Counted from the first letter of the stretch, positions 47,789 to 57,202 are shown. The stretch: 64,000 nt of DNA from Saccharopolyspora elongata (GCF_004348985.1 NZ_SMKW01000001.1:62001-126000); one strand, 5' to 3'. The notes: generated by a model not told the origin, from the sequence alone. Made by a program: numbers and translations.

Positions 47789-48649
47789 GTGCAGTCCACG
47801 AGCACGGTAGACAGCCCCCCCGCGCCCCCCGAAACGTCGTCGCGGACTTGGCGCAAGGCGTTCAAGGACATCAACGACGGGCTCCAACAGCGACAGCTGT
47901 GGGCGCACCTCGGATGGCAGGACATCAAGCAGCGCTACCGGCGCTCGGTCATCGGCCCGCTATGGATCACCATCGGCATGGGCATGACCGCGACGGCGCT
48001 CGGCCTGCTCTACTCCCAGCTGTTCAGCCAGGAAATCCGGACGTTCCTGCCGTACCTGACGGTCGGCTTCATCGTCTGGAACTTCATCCTCGGCTGCCTG
48101 ACCGAGGGCACCGAGGTCTTCATCGCCAACGAAGGCCTGATGAAGCAGCTGCCCTCGCCGATCAGCGTGCACGTCCTGCGCCTCGTCTGGCGGCAGTCGC
48201 TGCTGTTCGCGCACAACATGATCGTCTACCTGGTGGTGCTGGCGGTCTTCCAGATGCCGATCAGCTGGACGGTGATCGCGGCCATCCCGGCCTTCATGCT
48301 GCTGATGCTCAACGGCGGCTGGGTCGCGCTGGTGTTCGGCATCATCGCGACCCGGTTCCGGGACATCCCGCCGGTCATCAACAGCCTCTCCACGCTGCTG
48401 TTCTTCATGACCCCGATCGTCTGGAACGCCGACATCCTGAAGTCGAAGGCACCGGAACTTGGCTGGCGCGCGAACCTCGCGGACCTGAACCCGCTATACC
48501 ACTACATCGAAATCATCCGCGACCCGCTGATCGGGCAGGATCAGTTGCTGTACCACTGGATCGTGGTCCTCGCCTGCACGATCGTGGGATGGGCGCTCGC
48601 ATTGGTCGTCCTGCGCAACTACCGCGCGCGCATCACCTACTGGGTCTGA
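47789..48649 (+). CDS. wzm: Galactan exporter permease Wzm, 286 aa
   Basis: ABC-2 polysaccharide-export permease: an N-terminal amphipathic part and six transmembrane helices, including GLLYSQLFSQEIRTFLPYLT, VGFIVWNFILGCLTEGTEVF and PAFMLLMLNGGWVALVFGI. The cytoplasmic WQDIKQRYRRSVIGPLW motif is typical of Wzm/TagG proteins. With the next gene it should flip decaprenyl-linked galactan across the membrane (Rv3783/Rv3781 system). GTG 47789 lies eight bases after a TACTCT -10 box, implying a leaderless mRNA. Confidence 0.9.
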   Translation: MQSTSTVDSPPAPPETSSRTWRKAFKDINDGLQQRQLWAHLGWQDIKQRYRRSVIGPLWITIGMGMTATALGLLYSQLFSQEIRTFLPYLTVGFIVWNFILGCLTEGTEVFIANEGLMKQLPSPISVHVLRLVWRQSLLFAHNMIVYLVVLAVFQMPISWTVIAAIPAFMLLMLNGGWVALVFGIIATRFRDIPPVINSLSTLLFFMTPIVWNADILKSKAPELGWRANLADLNPLYHYIEIIRDPLIGQDQLLYHWIVVLACTIVGWALALVVLRNYRARITYWV

Positions 48650-48666
48650 TCGGGAGCTGAGGAACT

Positions 48667-49485
48667 GTGGTCAGCATCGACGTCTGGAACGCAGCGGTCG
48701 ACTTCCCGATCTTCGACGCGAAGTCCCGCTCGCTGAAGAAGGCCGTGCTCGGCAAGGCCGGCGGCAAGATCGGCACCGACAGCCGGGTCCCGATCATCGA
48801 GGCGCTGCACGACATCAACCTGTCGCTGCGGCACGGCGACCGCGTCGCCCTGGTGGGCCACAACGGCGCGGGCAAGTCGACGCTGCTGCGCCTGCTCAGC
48901 GGCATCTACGAGCCCACCCGGGGCAGCGCGCGGGTGGTCGGCAAGGTCGCGCCCGTGTTCGACCTCGGCGTCGGCATGGACCCGGAGATCTCCGGGTACG
49001 AGAACATCATCATCCGCGGCCTCTTCCTCGGCATGAACCGCAAGGAGATGGAGAAGCGGATCGACGAGATCGCCGAGTTCACCGAGCTCGGTGACTACCT
49101 GGCGATGCCGCTGCGCACCTACTCCACCGGCATGCGCGTGCGGCTCGCGCTGGGCGTCGTGACCTCCATCGACCCCGAGATCCTGATCCTGGACGAGGGC
49201 ATCGGCGCCGTCGACGCCGAGTTCCTGGAGAAGGCGCGGGACCGGCTCAACGACCTCGTGAAGCGATCGGGCATCCTGGTCTTCGCCTCGCACTCCGACG
49301 AGTTCCTGATCGAGCTGTGCAGCACCGCGATCTGGATGGACAAGGGCGGAATGCGGGAGCAGGGGTCGCTGCGCGAAGTGCTGACGCACTACAAGGGCTA
49401 CGACCCCTTCGAGCACCTCAGCGAGGAAACCCTGGCCCGGATCGGCGAATCCGCGGCCACGATCGGGAGCAAAGAAGGCTCATGA
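48667..49485 (+). CDS. wzt: Galactan exporter ATPase Wzt, 272 aa
   Basis: ABC ATPase of the O-antigen/teichoic acid export type: Walker A GHNGAGKST at 64-72, Q-loop region, signature YSTGMRVRLAL, Walker B LILDEGIGAVDAEF, H-loop FASHSDEFL. It is short, with no carbohydrate-binding C-terminal domain, so it does not recognise a capped chain end. GTG 48667 follows the Wzm gene by 17 bp; the stop overlaps the GlfT1 ATG. It powers Wzm. Confidence 0.93.
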   Translation: MVSIDVWNAAVDFPIFDAKSRSLKKAVLGKAGGKIGTDSRVPIIEALHDINLSLRHGDRVALVGHNGAGKSTLLRLLSGIYEPTRGSARVVGKVAPVFDLGVGMDPEISGYENIIIRGLFLGMNRKEMEKRIDEIAEFTELGDYLAMPLRTYSTGMRVRLALGVVTSIDPEILILDEGIGAVDAEFLEKARDRLNDLVKRSGILVFASHSDEFLIELCSTAIWMDKGGMREQGSLREVLTHYKGYDPFEHLSEETLARIGESAATIGSKEGS

Positions 49486-50396
49486 GCACCGACTCCGCAC
49501 AGCAGCTGCCCGCCGGATCCGTAGTCGCGGTGATCGTCACCAGGCACCGTCGCGAGCTGCTGGCCGAGTCCCTGAAAGTGATCGCGAGCCAGACCAGACT
49601 CCCGGACCACCTGGTGGTGGTCGACAACGGACCGGATCAGCCCGCGCAGGACGTGGTGGCGGACTGCCCGATCCCGTCGACCTACCTGGTCTCGCAGCGC
49701 AACCTCGGCGGTGCCGGCGGCTTCGCGCTCGGCATGCTGCACGCGCTGTCGCTCGGCGCGGAGTGGGTGTGGCTGGGCGACGACGACGGCCGGCCCGCCG
49801 ACGAGCACGCGCTCTCGACGCTGCTGGACGTCGCGAAGAAGCGGCGGCTCGCCGCGGTGTCACCCGTGGTGGTGAACATCGACACCCCGGACAAGCTGGC
49901 GTTCCCGCTGCGCCGCGGCCTGACCTGGAAGCGCCGGGTCAGCGAGCTCGGCGGCGACGACTTCCTGCCGGGCATCGCGTCGCTGTTCAACGGCGCGCTG
50001 TTTCGGGCCTCGACGCTGGACGTGGTGGGCGTGCCGGACTACCGGCTGTTCTTCCGCGGCGACGAGGTGGAGGTGCACCGCAGGGTGGTCCGCTCCGGGC
50101 TGCCGTTCGGCACCACGCTGAAGACCCGGTTCCTGCACCCGGACGGCTCGGCGGAGTTCAAGCCGATGCTGGGCGGCCGGTTCCACGCCCAGGACCCGTC
50201 GGACGCGGCGAAGCGCTACTACACGTACCGCAACCGCGGCTACCTCCTGTCGCAGCCGGGGATGCGGAAGATCGGCGCGCTGGAGGTGCTCCGCTTCGGC
50301 CTGTACTTCGTCGGCCAGAAGCGCGACCCGAAGGCGTTCAAGGAGTGGCTGCGCCTGCTCCGCCAGGGCCGGCAGGAGAAGTTCTACCGCCGCTGA
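49482..50396 (+). CDS. glfT1: Galactofuranosyltransferase GlfT1, 304 aa
   Basis: GT2 GT-A fold: SVVAVIVTRHRRELLAESLK, the DDD metal motif WLGDDDGRPAD at 100-102, and RNLGGAGGFALGM near 73-85. Length and neighbours match mycobacterial GlfT1 (Rv3782), which adds the first two Galf residues to the Rha-GlcNAc-P-P-decaprenyl linker. ATG 49482 overlaps the wzt stop (ATGA). Here the order is wzm-wzt-glfT1, whereas in M. tuberculosis glfT1 lies between the two transporter genes. Confidence 0.92.
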   Translation: MSTDSAQQLPAGSVVAVIVTRHRRELLAESLKVIASQTRLPDHLVVVDNGPDQPAQDVVADCPIPSTYLVSQRNLGGAGGFALGMLHALSLGAEWVWLGDDDGRPADEHALSTLLDVAKKRRLAAVSPVVVNIDTPDKLAFPLRRGLTWKRRVSELGGDDFLPGIASLFNGALFRASTLDVVGVPDYRLFFRGDEVEVHRRVVRSGLPFGTTLKTRFLHPDGSAEFKPMLGGRFHAQDPSDAAKRYYTYRNRGYLLSQPGMRKIGALEVLRFGLYFVGQKRDPKAFKEWLRLLRQGRQEKFYRR

Positions 50397-50397
50397 C

Positions 50398-50427
50398 CCG
50401 TGTCGGTTCCGATCGGGACCGACACGG
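50398..50427 (+). terminator. Terminator after glfT1
   Basis: CCGTGTCGGTTCC pairs with GGGACCGACACGG around GATC, one G-T wobble. It ends the wzm-wzt-glfT1 operon. Confidence 0.8.
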
Positions 50428-50566
50428 TCACCGAACGGTCACGGGACGCTGAGACTGGCCTGAGAGCTACCTGAGACCGCAGCTCACGGCACCGGCCCGA
50501 GTGGTGATTTGCACACCGGCCGAATGCCGCGAAGGGGCTCGGACCAGCGGCTACTATCCTCCACCC

Positions 50567-53500
50567 GTGCTCAGTGGCCAGGAAGAAAGCCGCCGAACGG
50601 ACGATGCTTCGGCGCAATCCGAGACCGAACGCCGGCAACCCTCCGCCAAGCGGCTGAAGCTGTTCGCGTCGATCTTCGGGCTGCTCGGCACGGTGCTCGC
50701 ACTGGCGGTGCCGTTCCTCCCCGTCGACTACAACATCACGACGCTGAAGTGGCCGACGGCGGAAGGCACCAAGTCGGTGTCGGCGCCGCTGGTGAGCTAC
50801 TCGCCGGTGTGGCTGAACGCCGAGGTGCCGTGCGCCGCCGTGCGCAGCCTGGACGCCCGCACCAACGGTCCGGCCACGGTGCTGAGCACGAACCCGCCGA
50901 CGTCGGACTACGGCAAGCTGACCGGCCTGACGCTGCAGGTCGACAACGGTCACCTGACGATGCTGACCAAGGGCCAGCAGGTGGGCACGGTGCCGCTGCC
51001 CGCGGGCGACTGCTCGTTCTCGCTGCACTCCGACGCGTACGGCACCACCGCCGGCGTCGGCGACGAGTCGCTGGCGAACCTGCGCGGCGACCAGCGCCCG
51101 CAGATGACCGGCATCTACTCCGGGCTCAACGACGGCATCGACGACGTGCGCGGCCTGTCCTTCGAGGCCCGCGTGGACAACCGCTACGAGAGCCAGGCGA
51201 CCACGATCAAGGGCGTCGCGATGGCGCTCGCGGTGCTGGCGTTCATCGGCTCCGTGATCTGCCTGCGGCGGCTGGACGTGCGCGCCGGCCGGCGCCCGCC
51301 GAAGTGGGCCCCCGCCGGTTGGTGGAAGCCGACGTTCCGCGACGCCTCGGTGATCGGCGCGCTGGTCGTCTGGTGGGTCATCGGCGCGATGACCTCGGAC
51401 GACGGCTACATCCTGACCATCGCGCGGGCACGCGAGAGCTTCGGCTACGTCAGCAACTACTTCCGCTGGTTCGGCGTCCCCGAGGCGCCGTTCGGCTGGT
51501 TCTACGAGCTGTACTCGCTGTGGGTGCAGGTCTCGACGGCGACGCCGTGGGTGCGGCTGCCCGCGCTGCTGATGGGCATCGTCAGCTGGTTGCTGATCAG
51601 CCGCGAGGTGCTGCCGCGGCTCGGCCAGCAGGTGCGGCGCAGCAACGCCGCAGGCTGGGCCGCCGCCGCGGTGTTCCTGGCGTTCTGGCTGCCCTACAAC
51701 AACGGCCTGCGGCCCGAGCCGGTCGTGGTGCTGTTCTCGCTGCTGGCGCTGTGCTCGGTCGAGCGCGCCGTGGCGACCGGCCGGCTGATGCCCGCCGCGC
51801 TGGGCTTGGTCGTCGCGGCCCTGTCGGTCGGGGCGAACCCGCACGGCATGGTGTCCGTGCTGCCGTTCGTGGCGGCGCTGAAGCCGCTGTTCCGGCTGGT
51901 CCGCAAGCGGGCCCAGGAGTTCGGCTGGTTGCCGGTGCTGGCTCCGATCGCGGCCTCCGGGTTCGTGATCCTGACGCTGGTGTTCTCCGACCAGACCTGG
52001 CAGTCGGTCATGGACGCCACGAAGCTGCGCACCGAACTCGGCCCGAGCCAGAGCTGGTACGAGGAGCTCAGCCGCTACAACCTGCTGTTCAGCCAGACTC
52101 CGGACGGCTCTCTGACCCGCCGGTTCCCGGTGCTGCTGGTGATGCTCTGCCTGGCCACCTGCGCCGTGGTGCTGCTGCGGCGCGGCCGCATCCGGGGCGC
52201 GGCGCTCGGCCCTAGCCGGCGACTCCTCGCGGTCACCGCGCTGTCCTTCGTGGTGCTGGTCCTGACCCCCACCAAGTGGTCCCACCACTTCGGCATCTTC
52301 GCCGCCTTCGGCGGTGCCCTGGCGGCGCTGACCGCGCTGGCCACCAGCAGCACCGTGCTGCGCTCCCGGCGCAACCGGGCGGGCTTCCTCGCGATGCTCA
52401 TGGTGATCCTGGCGTTCACGGCCACCGGCCCGAACGCCTGGTGGTACGTCTCGGGCTGGGGCGTTCCGTGGTTCAACATGCCGCCGGAGATCAGCGACTA
52501 CAAGCTGAGCACGATCTTCCTCGTCGTCGCCGGGATCGCGCTGATCGTGGCGTTCATCGAGCACCTGCGCATCGACGAGAACAACCCGAAGGTCGTCGAC
52601 GAGCGCTTCGGGCGCGAGGAGAAGCGCAGCCGCGCTCTGCGGCTGGGCACCGCGCCGCTGTCGATCCTGTGCGCGCTGCTGGTGCTGTTCGAGCTCGCCA
52701 ACTTCGGCAAGGTCATCCAGAAGCAGTGGGGCAGCTACAGCCTCGGCTCGGACAACATCAAGCAGATCGTCGGCTCCAGCTGCGGCCTGTCCGACTACGT
52801 CTACGTGGAGACCAACCCGCAGTCCGGCATGCTGCGGGTGTCCGGCGAGCAGCCGGGCACCGCGGCGCCGTCCGAGGACCAGGACATCGGCATCCCGCCG
52901 AAGCGGCTGGAGGGCAAGGAGGACGCCGACCAGTACATGCGGGCCAAGATGGTCGGCTTCAACCGGCCCGGCCTGCCGCCCGGCGACGGCTCCGACATGC
53001 AGGAAACCGACTGGAAGCCGCCGCACCAGTTCGGCAACGACAACGCGCCGGTGTGGGGCAGCTACGACGCGGCCGGCCTCGGCACCGGCGAGCTGCGCAC
53101 CCAGTGGTACGACCTGCCGGAACGGGCGAAGACCGGCCAGGTGCCGGTGGTGCTCTCGCTGGCGGGCGCGGAGCTGGGCGCGAACTCGGTGGCGCTGGAG
53201 TTCGGCCACGACACCGACGCCGGTTTCCTGATCACCGAGCGCAAGTACGTGGTGCAGCAGCCCGGCCCGGCGTGGCGGGACTTCCGGTTCACCGTCGGCG
53301 GCAAGTCCGATGGCGCCACCAAGATGCGCGTGGTGGCCACCGACAACTCGCTGGGCCCGAACGGCTGGGTCGCGGTGAGCGCGCCGCGGGCGCCGCAGCT
53401 GGTGAACATGACCGACTTCGTCCGGGACCAGCCGACGTTCGTGGAGTGGACGGCCGCGCTGGTGCACCCGTGCCTGCAGCTGCCGGGCGTGCACAACGGC

Positions 53501-53869
53501 ATCGCCGAGATCCCGAAGTTCCGGGTGGCGGCCGGGGCCGAGGTGCGCGACATCGGGCAGGGCTGGTCGTCGCCGGACGCGGGCGGGCCGTTCGGCTGGC
53601 TCAACGTGTCGACCAGCATGCGCGAGCTGCCGACGTACCTGAAGAACAACATCCACCGGGACTGGGGCTCGCTGTACGCAGTCGACCCGTACGAGCCGGA
53701 CGCGCTGCCCGCGCAGGCGGCGATGGACGTGCACCAGGAAACCCATTGGGGCACCTGGACGCCGGGCCCGCTGTCGAAGACGGTCCACCTGCCGGGCGAC
53801 GTCCCGAGCAGCGACGACCGCAACGACGTGAAGGCCTTCGAGCCCCCGGAGGAAGAACCCGAGCAGTGA
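50567..53869 (+). CDS. embC: Arabinofuranosyltransferase, Emb family, 1100 aa
   Basis: Full-length Emb GT-C enzyme. An N-terminal helix (LFASIFGLLGTVLALAVPF) and a jelly-roll domain precede many membrane helices, with the catalytic loop MTSDDGYILTIAR (Asp278, Asp279) and then GYVSNYFRWFGVPEAPFGWF. The soluble C-terminal domain ends near 1090. It builds the alpha-1,5 arabinan of arabinogalactan (EmbA/B) or lipoarabinomannan (EmbC); only one copy is in this window. GTG 50567 lies nine bases after TACTAT, implying a leaderless mRNA. Ile285 stands where M. tuberculosis EmbB has Met306. Confidence 0.93.
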   Translation: MLSGQEESRRTDDASAQSETERRQPSAKRLKLFASIFGLLGTVLALAVPFLPVDYNITTLKWPTAEGTKSVSAPLVSYSPVWLNAEVPCAAVRSLDARTNGPATVLSTNPPTSDYGKLTGLTLQVDNGHLTMLTKGQQVGTVPLPAGDCSFSLHSDAYGTTAGVGDESLANLRGDQRPQMTGIYSGLNDGIDDVRGLSFEARVDNRYESQATTIKGVAMALAVLAFIGSVICLRRLDVRAGRRPPKWAPAGWWKPTFRDASVIGALVVWWVIGAMTSDDGYILTIARARESFGYVSNYFRWFGVPEAPFGWFYELYSLWVQVSTATPWVRLPALLMGIVSWLLISREVLPRLGQQVRRSNAAGWAAAAVFLAFWLPYNNGLRPEPVVVLFSLLALCSVERAVATGRLMPAALGLVVAALSVGANPHGMVSVLPFVAALKPLFRLVRKRAQEFGWLPVLAPIAASGFVILTLVFSDQTWQSVMDATKLRTELGPSQSWYEELSRYNLLFSQTPDGSLTRRFPVLLVMLCLATCAVVLLRRGRIRGAALGPSRRLLAVTALSFVVLVLTPTKWSHHFGIFAAFGGALAALTALATSSTVLRSRRNRAGFLAMLMVILAFTATGPNAWWYVSGWGVPWFNMPPEISDYKLSTIFLVVAGIALIVAFIEHLRIDENNPKVVDERFGREEKRSRALRLGTAPLSILCALLVLFELANFGKVIQKQWGSYSLGSDNIKQIVGSSCGLSDYVYVETNPQSGMLRVSGEQPGTAAPSEDQDIGIPPKRLEGKEDADQYMRAKMVGFNRPGLPPGDGSDMQETDWKPPHQFGNDNAPVWGSYDAAGLGTGELRTQWYDLPERAKTGQVPVVLSLAGAELGANSVALEFGHDTDAGFLITERKYVVQQPGPAWRDFRFTVGGKSDGATKMRVVATDNSLGPNGWVAVSAPRAPQLVNMTDFVRDQPTFVEWTAALVHPCLQLPGVHNGIAEIPKFRVAAGAEVRDIGQGWSSPDAGGPFGWLNVSTSMRELPTYLKNNIHRDWGSLYAVDPYEPDALPAQAAMDVHQETHWGTWTPGPLSKTVHLPGDVPSSDDRNDVKAFEPPEEEPEQ

Positions 53870-53898
53870 GGGCTTCCCGTGCGGAGGTCCTTGGAGCG

Positions 53899-53936
53899 AA
53901 GCACCAGCCTTCGGCCGCGCGCCGAAGCTGGTGCTT
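53899..53936. terminator. Bidirectional terminator after emb
   Basis: AAGCACCAGC-TTCGGC pairs with GCCGAA-GCTGGTGCTT with one bulged C. Lies between convergent emb and the lipoprotein gene. Confidence 0.8.
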
Positions 53937-53975
53937 TCCGGTTCCGGGGTGAACCGACCGGCTCAGCCCGGGTGA

Positions 53976-54509
53976 TCAGTAATCACCGGGGTAGTTCGGT
54001 TCGAAGCCGACCGGCGGCTGGGCGTCGAGCTGCCCGTTCTGCACCGTGATCGTGTGCTGCGTCGGCGTGCCGCTCGGGCAGCAGCCCGGATCGCCGGCGG
54101 CGTACACCGGGAACTCCACCCGCACCGCCTTGCCGTCCTGAGACAGGATTTTCACCAGGCCGACGTCCACCCGGTGCACCAACTGCTGCCCGTCGAAGAA
54201 GAAGACCGCCTGGCAGCGACCGTTGGCGCTGCCCGTGCAGGTCGCGTGGATCGCCCGGATCGGCCCGCTGAGCCGGCCTTCCGGCGGATCCGGGGTGAGC
54301 CCCTGCCCCTCGATCAGCGCCAGCGCCGCGGCGAGGTCGAAGGGGTCGGGCACCGGGGCGGGCTGCGCTGTCGTCCGGGGCGACGACGCGGTCGGTGCGG
54401 GCTGCTCGGCCGGTGCGGGCTGCTCGGCCGGAGCCGACGGCGGCGCACCGCACCCGACGAGCAGAGCGGCGAGCAGGGGCAACGCCCCGACGAGATGACG
54501 ACGACGCAT
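53976..54509 (-). CDS. LppP/LprE-family lipoprotein, 177 aa
   Basis: Lipobox signal MRRRHLVGALPLLAALLVGC (Cys20), a Pro/Ala/Thr-rich spacer with PAPAEQ repeats (~25-50), then a compact domain with several Cys (AIHATCTGSANGRC, AGDPGCCPSG), ending PVGFEPNYPGDY. The double-Cys and the GFEPNYPG ending are typical of the family. Anchored on the outer face of the membrane; role unknown but associated with the envelope. Its position beside emb fits. Confidence 0.8.
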   Translation of the reverse strand: MRRRHLVGALPLLAALLVGCGAPPSAPAEQPAPAEQPAPTASSPRTTAQPAPVPDPFDLAAALALIEGQGLTPDPPEGRLSGPIRAIHATCTGSANGRCQAVFFFDGQQLVHRVDVGLVKILSQDGKAVRVEFPVYAAGDPGCCPSGTPTQHTITVQNGQLDAQPPVGFEPNYPGDY

Positions 54510-54770
54510 CAGAAGAACCTCCACGTTCGCAGGCGAACGACCGCCCACGCCTATCCCGTTCGACGCAGGCACCGGAAATCGGTTCCGCCAGGCCGAAGCG
54601 GGTACGCCGTGAGCGAAAAGCGCCGGTGGGACCGGGTTCTCCGGTCCGCTCAGGGTGAAACCGGGTGTTCGGGCACGGGGATTCGTGGTCAGCTGAGGCG
54701 TGGAAGCCCTCGCGCTGCGGGGAAACTCCGCCTCGGCGGGTCGTCGGGGCGGCTGCGATTGGGAGATCCG

Positions 54771-55031
54771 ATGCCCGAGACACGCCCAGGACTCGTGCTG
54801 CACCTCGCCGGAGCCAGCCAGCCGCTGCACATCGCGCTCGACCCGGCCGAGGCCGACGAGCTCCGCGACGTGCTCGCCGACTCGATGGCCAACGGCAGCA
54901 CGAAGTCGCTCATCACCGCCGACGGCGGCCGCTTCGCGGTGAACTTCGCGCACGTGGCCACGGCGCACTTCGAAGCGACCCGCTCCGACGCCTACGGCGC
55001 GCCGGCCCGCGGCACCGGCTTCCGCAACTGA
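54771..55031 (+). CDS. Hypothetical protein, 86 aa
   Basis: Begins MPETRPGLVLHLAGASQPLH, followed by EADELRDVLADSMANGSTKS and ITADGGRFAVNFAHVATAHF. Beta-alpha-beta-like alternation without membrane segment. ATG 54771 with GGGAG upstream. No family recognised; divergent from the lipoprotein gene. Confidence 0.55.
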   Translation: MPETRPGLVLHLAGASQPLHIALDPAEADELRDVLADSMANGSTKSLITADGGRFAVNFAHVATAHFEATRSDAYGAPARGTGFRN

Positions 55032-55059
55032 CACCGCCGCTGGGCTCTGGCTGCTCGCT

Positions 55060-55084
55060 CCGCAGTTTCCAATGGAAACTGCGG
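55060..55084. repeat. CCGCAGTTTCCA-A-TGGAAACTGCGG palindrome
   Basis: Twelve-base perfect arms around one A, 28 bp after the stop of the 86-aa gene. It has the TTTC...GAAA pattern of the other repeats, with a 5-base centre. Confidence 0.8.
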
Positions 55085-55131
55085 AACATCGGCGTGTCGC
55101 ACCCCGACACGCTGGCGCCTGTGGACAACTC

Positions 55132-55179
55132 CCGCAATTTCAATGGAAATCGAACCTCTGATTTCCATTGAAATTGCGG
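55132..55179. repeat. 48-bp double TTTC-N4-GAAA hairpin, copy 3
   Basis: Same arms as copies 1 and 2, loop GAACCTCT; flanks CTGTGGACAACTCC on the left (as copy 2) and GGACCACCGGGAA on the right (as copy 1). Between convergent genes. Confidence 0.88.
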
Positions 55180-55215
55180 ACCACCGGGAAACCGGGGCCG
55201 TGCCGTGACGTGACG

Positions 55216-55653
55216 TCAGTCGCGGAAGACGACCCACTTGAGCATCACGAAGTTGATCAGGGTGCCCAGACCCTGCGCGACGATCCAGCACACCGCATAG
55301 CGGAGCTGGTCGTTGAAGTCGGGCAGCGTTTGGTACAGCAGCTCGTTGGTGCCCACGTTGACGAAGAAGGTCACGGTGTAGACGACCGCGAACCCGACCG
55401 CCTTCGCCTTGGCGTTGCCCGTGCTCGCGCCGCTGAACGTGAACTTCCGGTTGATCAGGTAGGAAGCCGTGGTGCCGAGGATGAACGACACGGCCTTGGA
55501 AGCCCAGTTCGGCAAGCCCAGCGAAAGCAGGAGCGCGTAGACCCCGGCATCGATGATGGCGCAGAAACCGCCGATGGCCACGAAGCGGAAGAGCTGGTTG
55601 AAGACGCCTAGGCGCTTCTGTTCGGTCTGGGCTGCGGGTTCGGCCACGGCCAC
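55216..55653 (-). CDS. GtrA-family membrane protein, 145 aa
   Basis: Four helices of the GtrA fold: LFRFVAIGGFCAIIDAGVYA, KAVSFILGTTASYLINRKFT (with the conserved NRKFTF), VGFAVVYTVTFFVNVGTNEL and YAVCWIVAQGLGTLINFVML. The closest known relative by context is mycobacterial Rv3789, which is linked to decaprenyl-phospho-arabinose use or AftA anchoring. GTG 55653 has GAGGTGA upstream, deciding against the 184-residue start. Divergent from dprE1, with 184 bp between. Confidence 0.85.
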   Translation of the reverse strand: MAVAEPAAQTEQKRLGVFNQLFRFVAIGGFCAIIDAGVYALLLSLGLPNWASKAVSFILGTTASYLINRKFTFSGASTGNAKAKAVGFAVVYTVTFFVNVGTNELLYQTLPDFNDQLRYAVCWIVAQGLGTLINFVMLKWVVFRD

Positions 55654-55837
55654 TGGTTCACCTCGGGATCCGACGACAGGGCATTCGGTACCTGGGGCAC
55701 CCGGCTGGACGCCGAAGACGTGGGAGATCGAACTCCGCGAACGTCCCAGAAGAGTGTAGCGATGACGCATCGCACACCGCCGGGGACCGGATGTACCCGC
55801 CCGTATCGGCCGCTCCAGCGCGGATAGACTCGGCTGG

Positions 55838-57202
55838 GTGGGATCGGTAAAGGACGAGCTTCAGACGCTGACCGGCTGGGGGCGCACCGCGCCCACCAGG
55901 GCGCACGTCGTCAGCACCCCGGACGTCGAGGCGATCGCCAAGGCGGTCCGCGAGGCCGGTGAGCGCGGCGTCATCGCGCGCGGCCTGGGCCGCAGCTACG
56001 GCGACCCGTCGCAGAACGCGGGCGGCACCGTCATCGACATGACCGCCCTCGACCGGGTGCACCAGATCGACGTCGACAACGCGACCGTCGTCGTCGACGC
56101 GGGCGTGTCGTTGGACACGCTGATGCGCCAGCTGCTGCCGCACGGCCTGTGGATCCCGGTGCTGCCGGGCACCCGCCAGGTCACCATCGGCGGCGCCATC
56201 GGCTCGGACATCCACGGCAAGAACCACCACTCGCAGGGCTCGTTCGGCAGTCACGTGCTGTCGCTGGACCTGCTCACCGCCGACGGCGAGGTCCGCACGC
56301 TGACCCCGGACGGCGAGGGCGCCGAGCTGTTCTGGGCCACGGTCGGCGGCATGGGCCTGACCGGCATCATCACCAGGGCGACGATCAAGCTCAAGCGCGT
56401 CGAGACCGCGTACTTCCTGGTCGACAACGTGCAGACGAAGAACCTCGACGAGCTGATCGAGCACTTCACCGACGGCTCGGACGACAACTACGTCTACTCG
56501 GTCGCCTGGTTCGACTCGCTGGCCCGCGGCGACAAGCTGGGCCGCGCGCTGCTGACCCGCGGCAACTCGGCCCGGATCGAGGACCTGCCGAAGAAGCTGC
56601 GCAAGGATCCGCTGAAGTTCAACGCGCCGCAGCTGATGACCGCCCCGCCGATCTTCCCCAACGGCCTGGTCAACAAGTTCACCATCACCGCGTTCAACGA
56701 GGTCTGGTACCGCAAGGCACCGACGAAGTTCGGCCTCGTGCAGAACATCACCCAGTTCTTCCACCCGCTGGACCTCGTCGGCGAGTGGAACCGGGTGTAC
56801 GGCTCGAACGGCTTCCTGCAGTACCAGTTCATGGTGCCCTTCGGGCAGGAGGCGATGTTCCGCCGCTCGATCGACAAGATCAGCTCGTCCGGCCACGTGT
56901 CGTTCCTGAACGTGCTCAAGACCTTCGGCGAGGGCAACCAGGCGCCGATGTCGTTCCCGCGCAAGGGCTGGACGCTGACCGTCGACATCCCGATCACGCC
57001 GGGCCTGGACCGGTTGTGCCGGGAGCTCGACGAGATGGTGCTGAACGCGGGCGGCCGGTTGTACCTGGCCAAGGAGTCCCGCACGTCGGCCGAGATGATC
57101 GAGCAGATGTACCCGCGGATCGAGGAGTGGCGGAAGATCCGCGCCTCGGTCGACCCGGAGGGCATCTTCCGCTCCGACCTCTCCCGGAGGCTCAGTCTCT
57201 GA
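55838..57202 (+). CDS. DprE1-like FAD oxidase, first paralogue, 454 aa
   Basis: Two-domain FAD-linked oxidase: [31 protein letters not shown] with [15 protein letters not shown] for FAD binding, and ALO-type C-terminal half. The equivalent of the benzothiazinone-target Cys (C387 in M. tuberculosis) is Thr381 in [10 protein letters not shown], while the catalytic Lys is kept (Lys412, [10 protein letters not shown]). About two thirds identical by eye to the next gene. TAGACT at 55825-55830 seven bases before GTG 55838 predicts a leaderless transcript. TGA overlaps the next ATG. Confidence 0.85.
   Translation: MGSVKDELQTLTGWGRTAPTRAHVVSTPDVEAIAKAVREAGERGVIARGLGRSYGDPSQNAGGTVIDMTALDRVHQIDVDNATVVVDAGVSLDTLMRQLLPHGLWIPVLPGTRQVTIGGAIGSDIHGKNHHSQGSFGSHVLSLDLLTADGEVRTLTPDGEGAELFWATVGGMGLTGIITRATIKLKRVETAYFLVDNVQTKNLDELIEHFTDGSDDNYVYSVAWFDSLARGDKLGRALLTRGNSARIEDLPKKLRKDPLKFNAPQLMTAPPIFPNGLVNKFTITAFNEVWYRKAPTKFGLVQNITQFFHPLDLVGEWNRVYGSNGFLQYQFMVPFGQEAMFRRSIDKISSSGHVSFLNVLKTFGEGNQAPMSFPRKGWTLTVDIPITPGLDRLCRELDEMVLNAGGRLYLAKESRTSAEMIEQMYPRIEEWRKIRASVDPEGIFRSDLSRRLSL

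Noticed and set aside
50384-53788. 1134-codon open frame antisense to emb
   Set aside because: High-GC shadow frame: His/Arg/Gln-rich low-complexity translation, no domain, and the plus strand encodes a full Emb protein.
56149-57201. 804-codon start for the second dprE1
   Set aside because: The extra N-terminus is the wrong-frame shadow of the first dprE1; ATG 57202 overlaps the preceding stop and gives family length.
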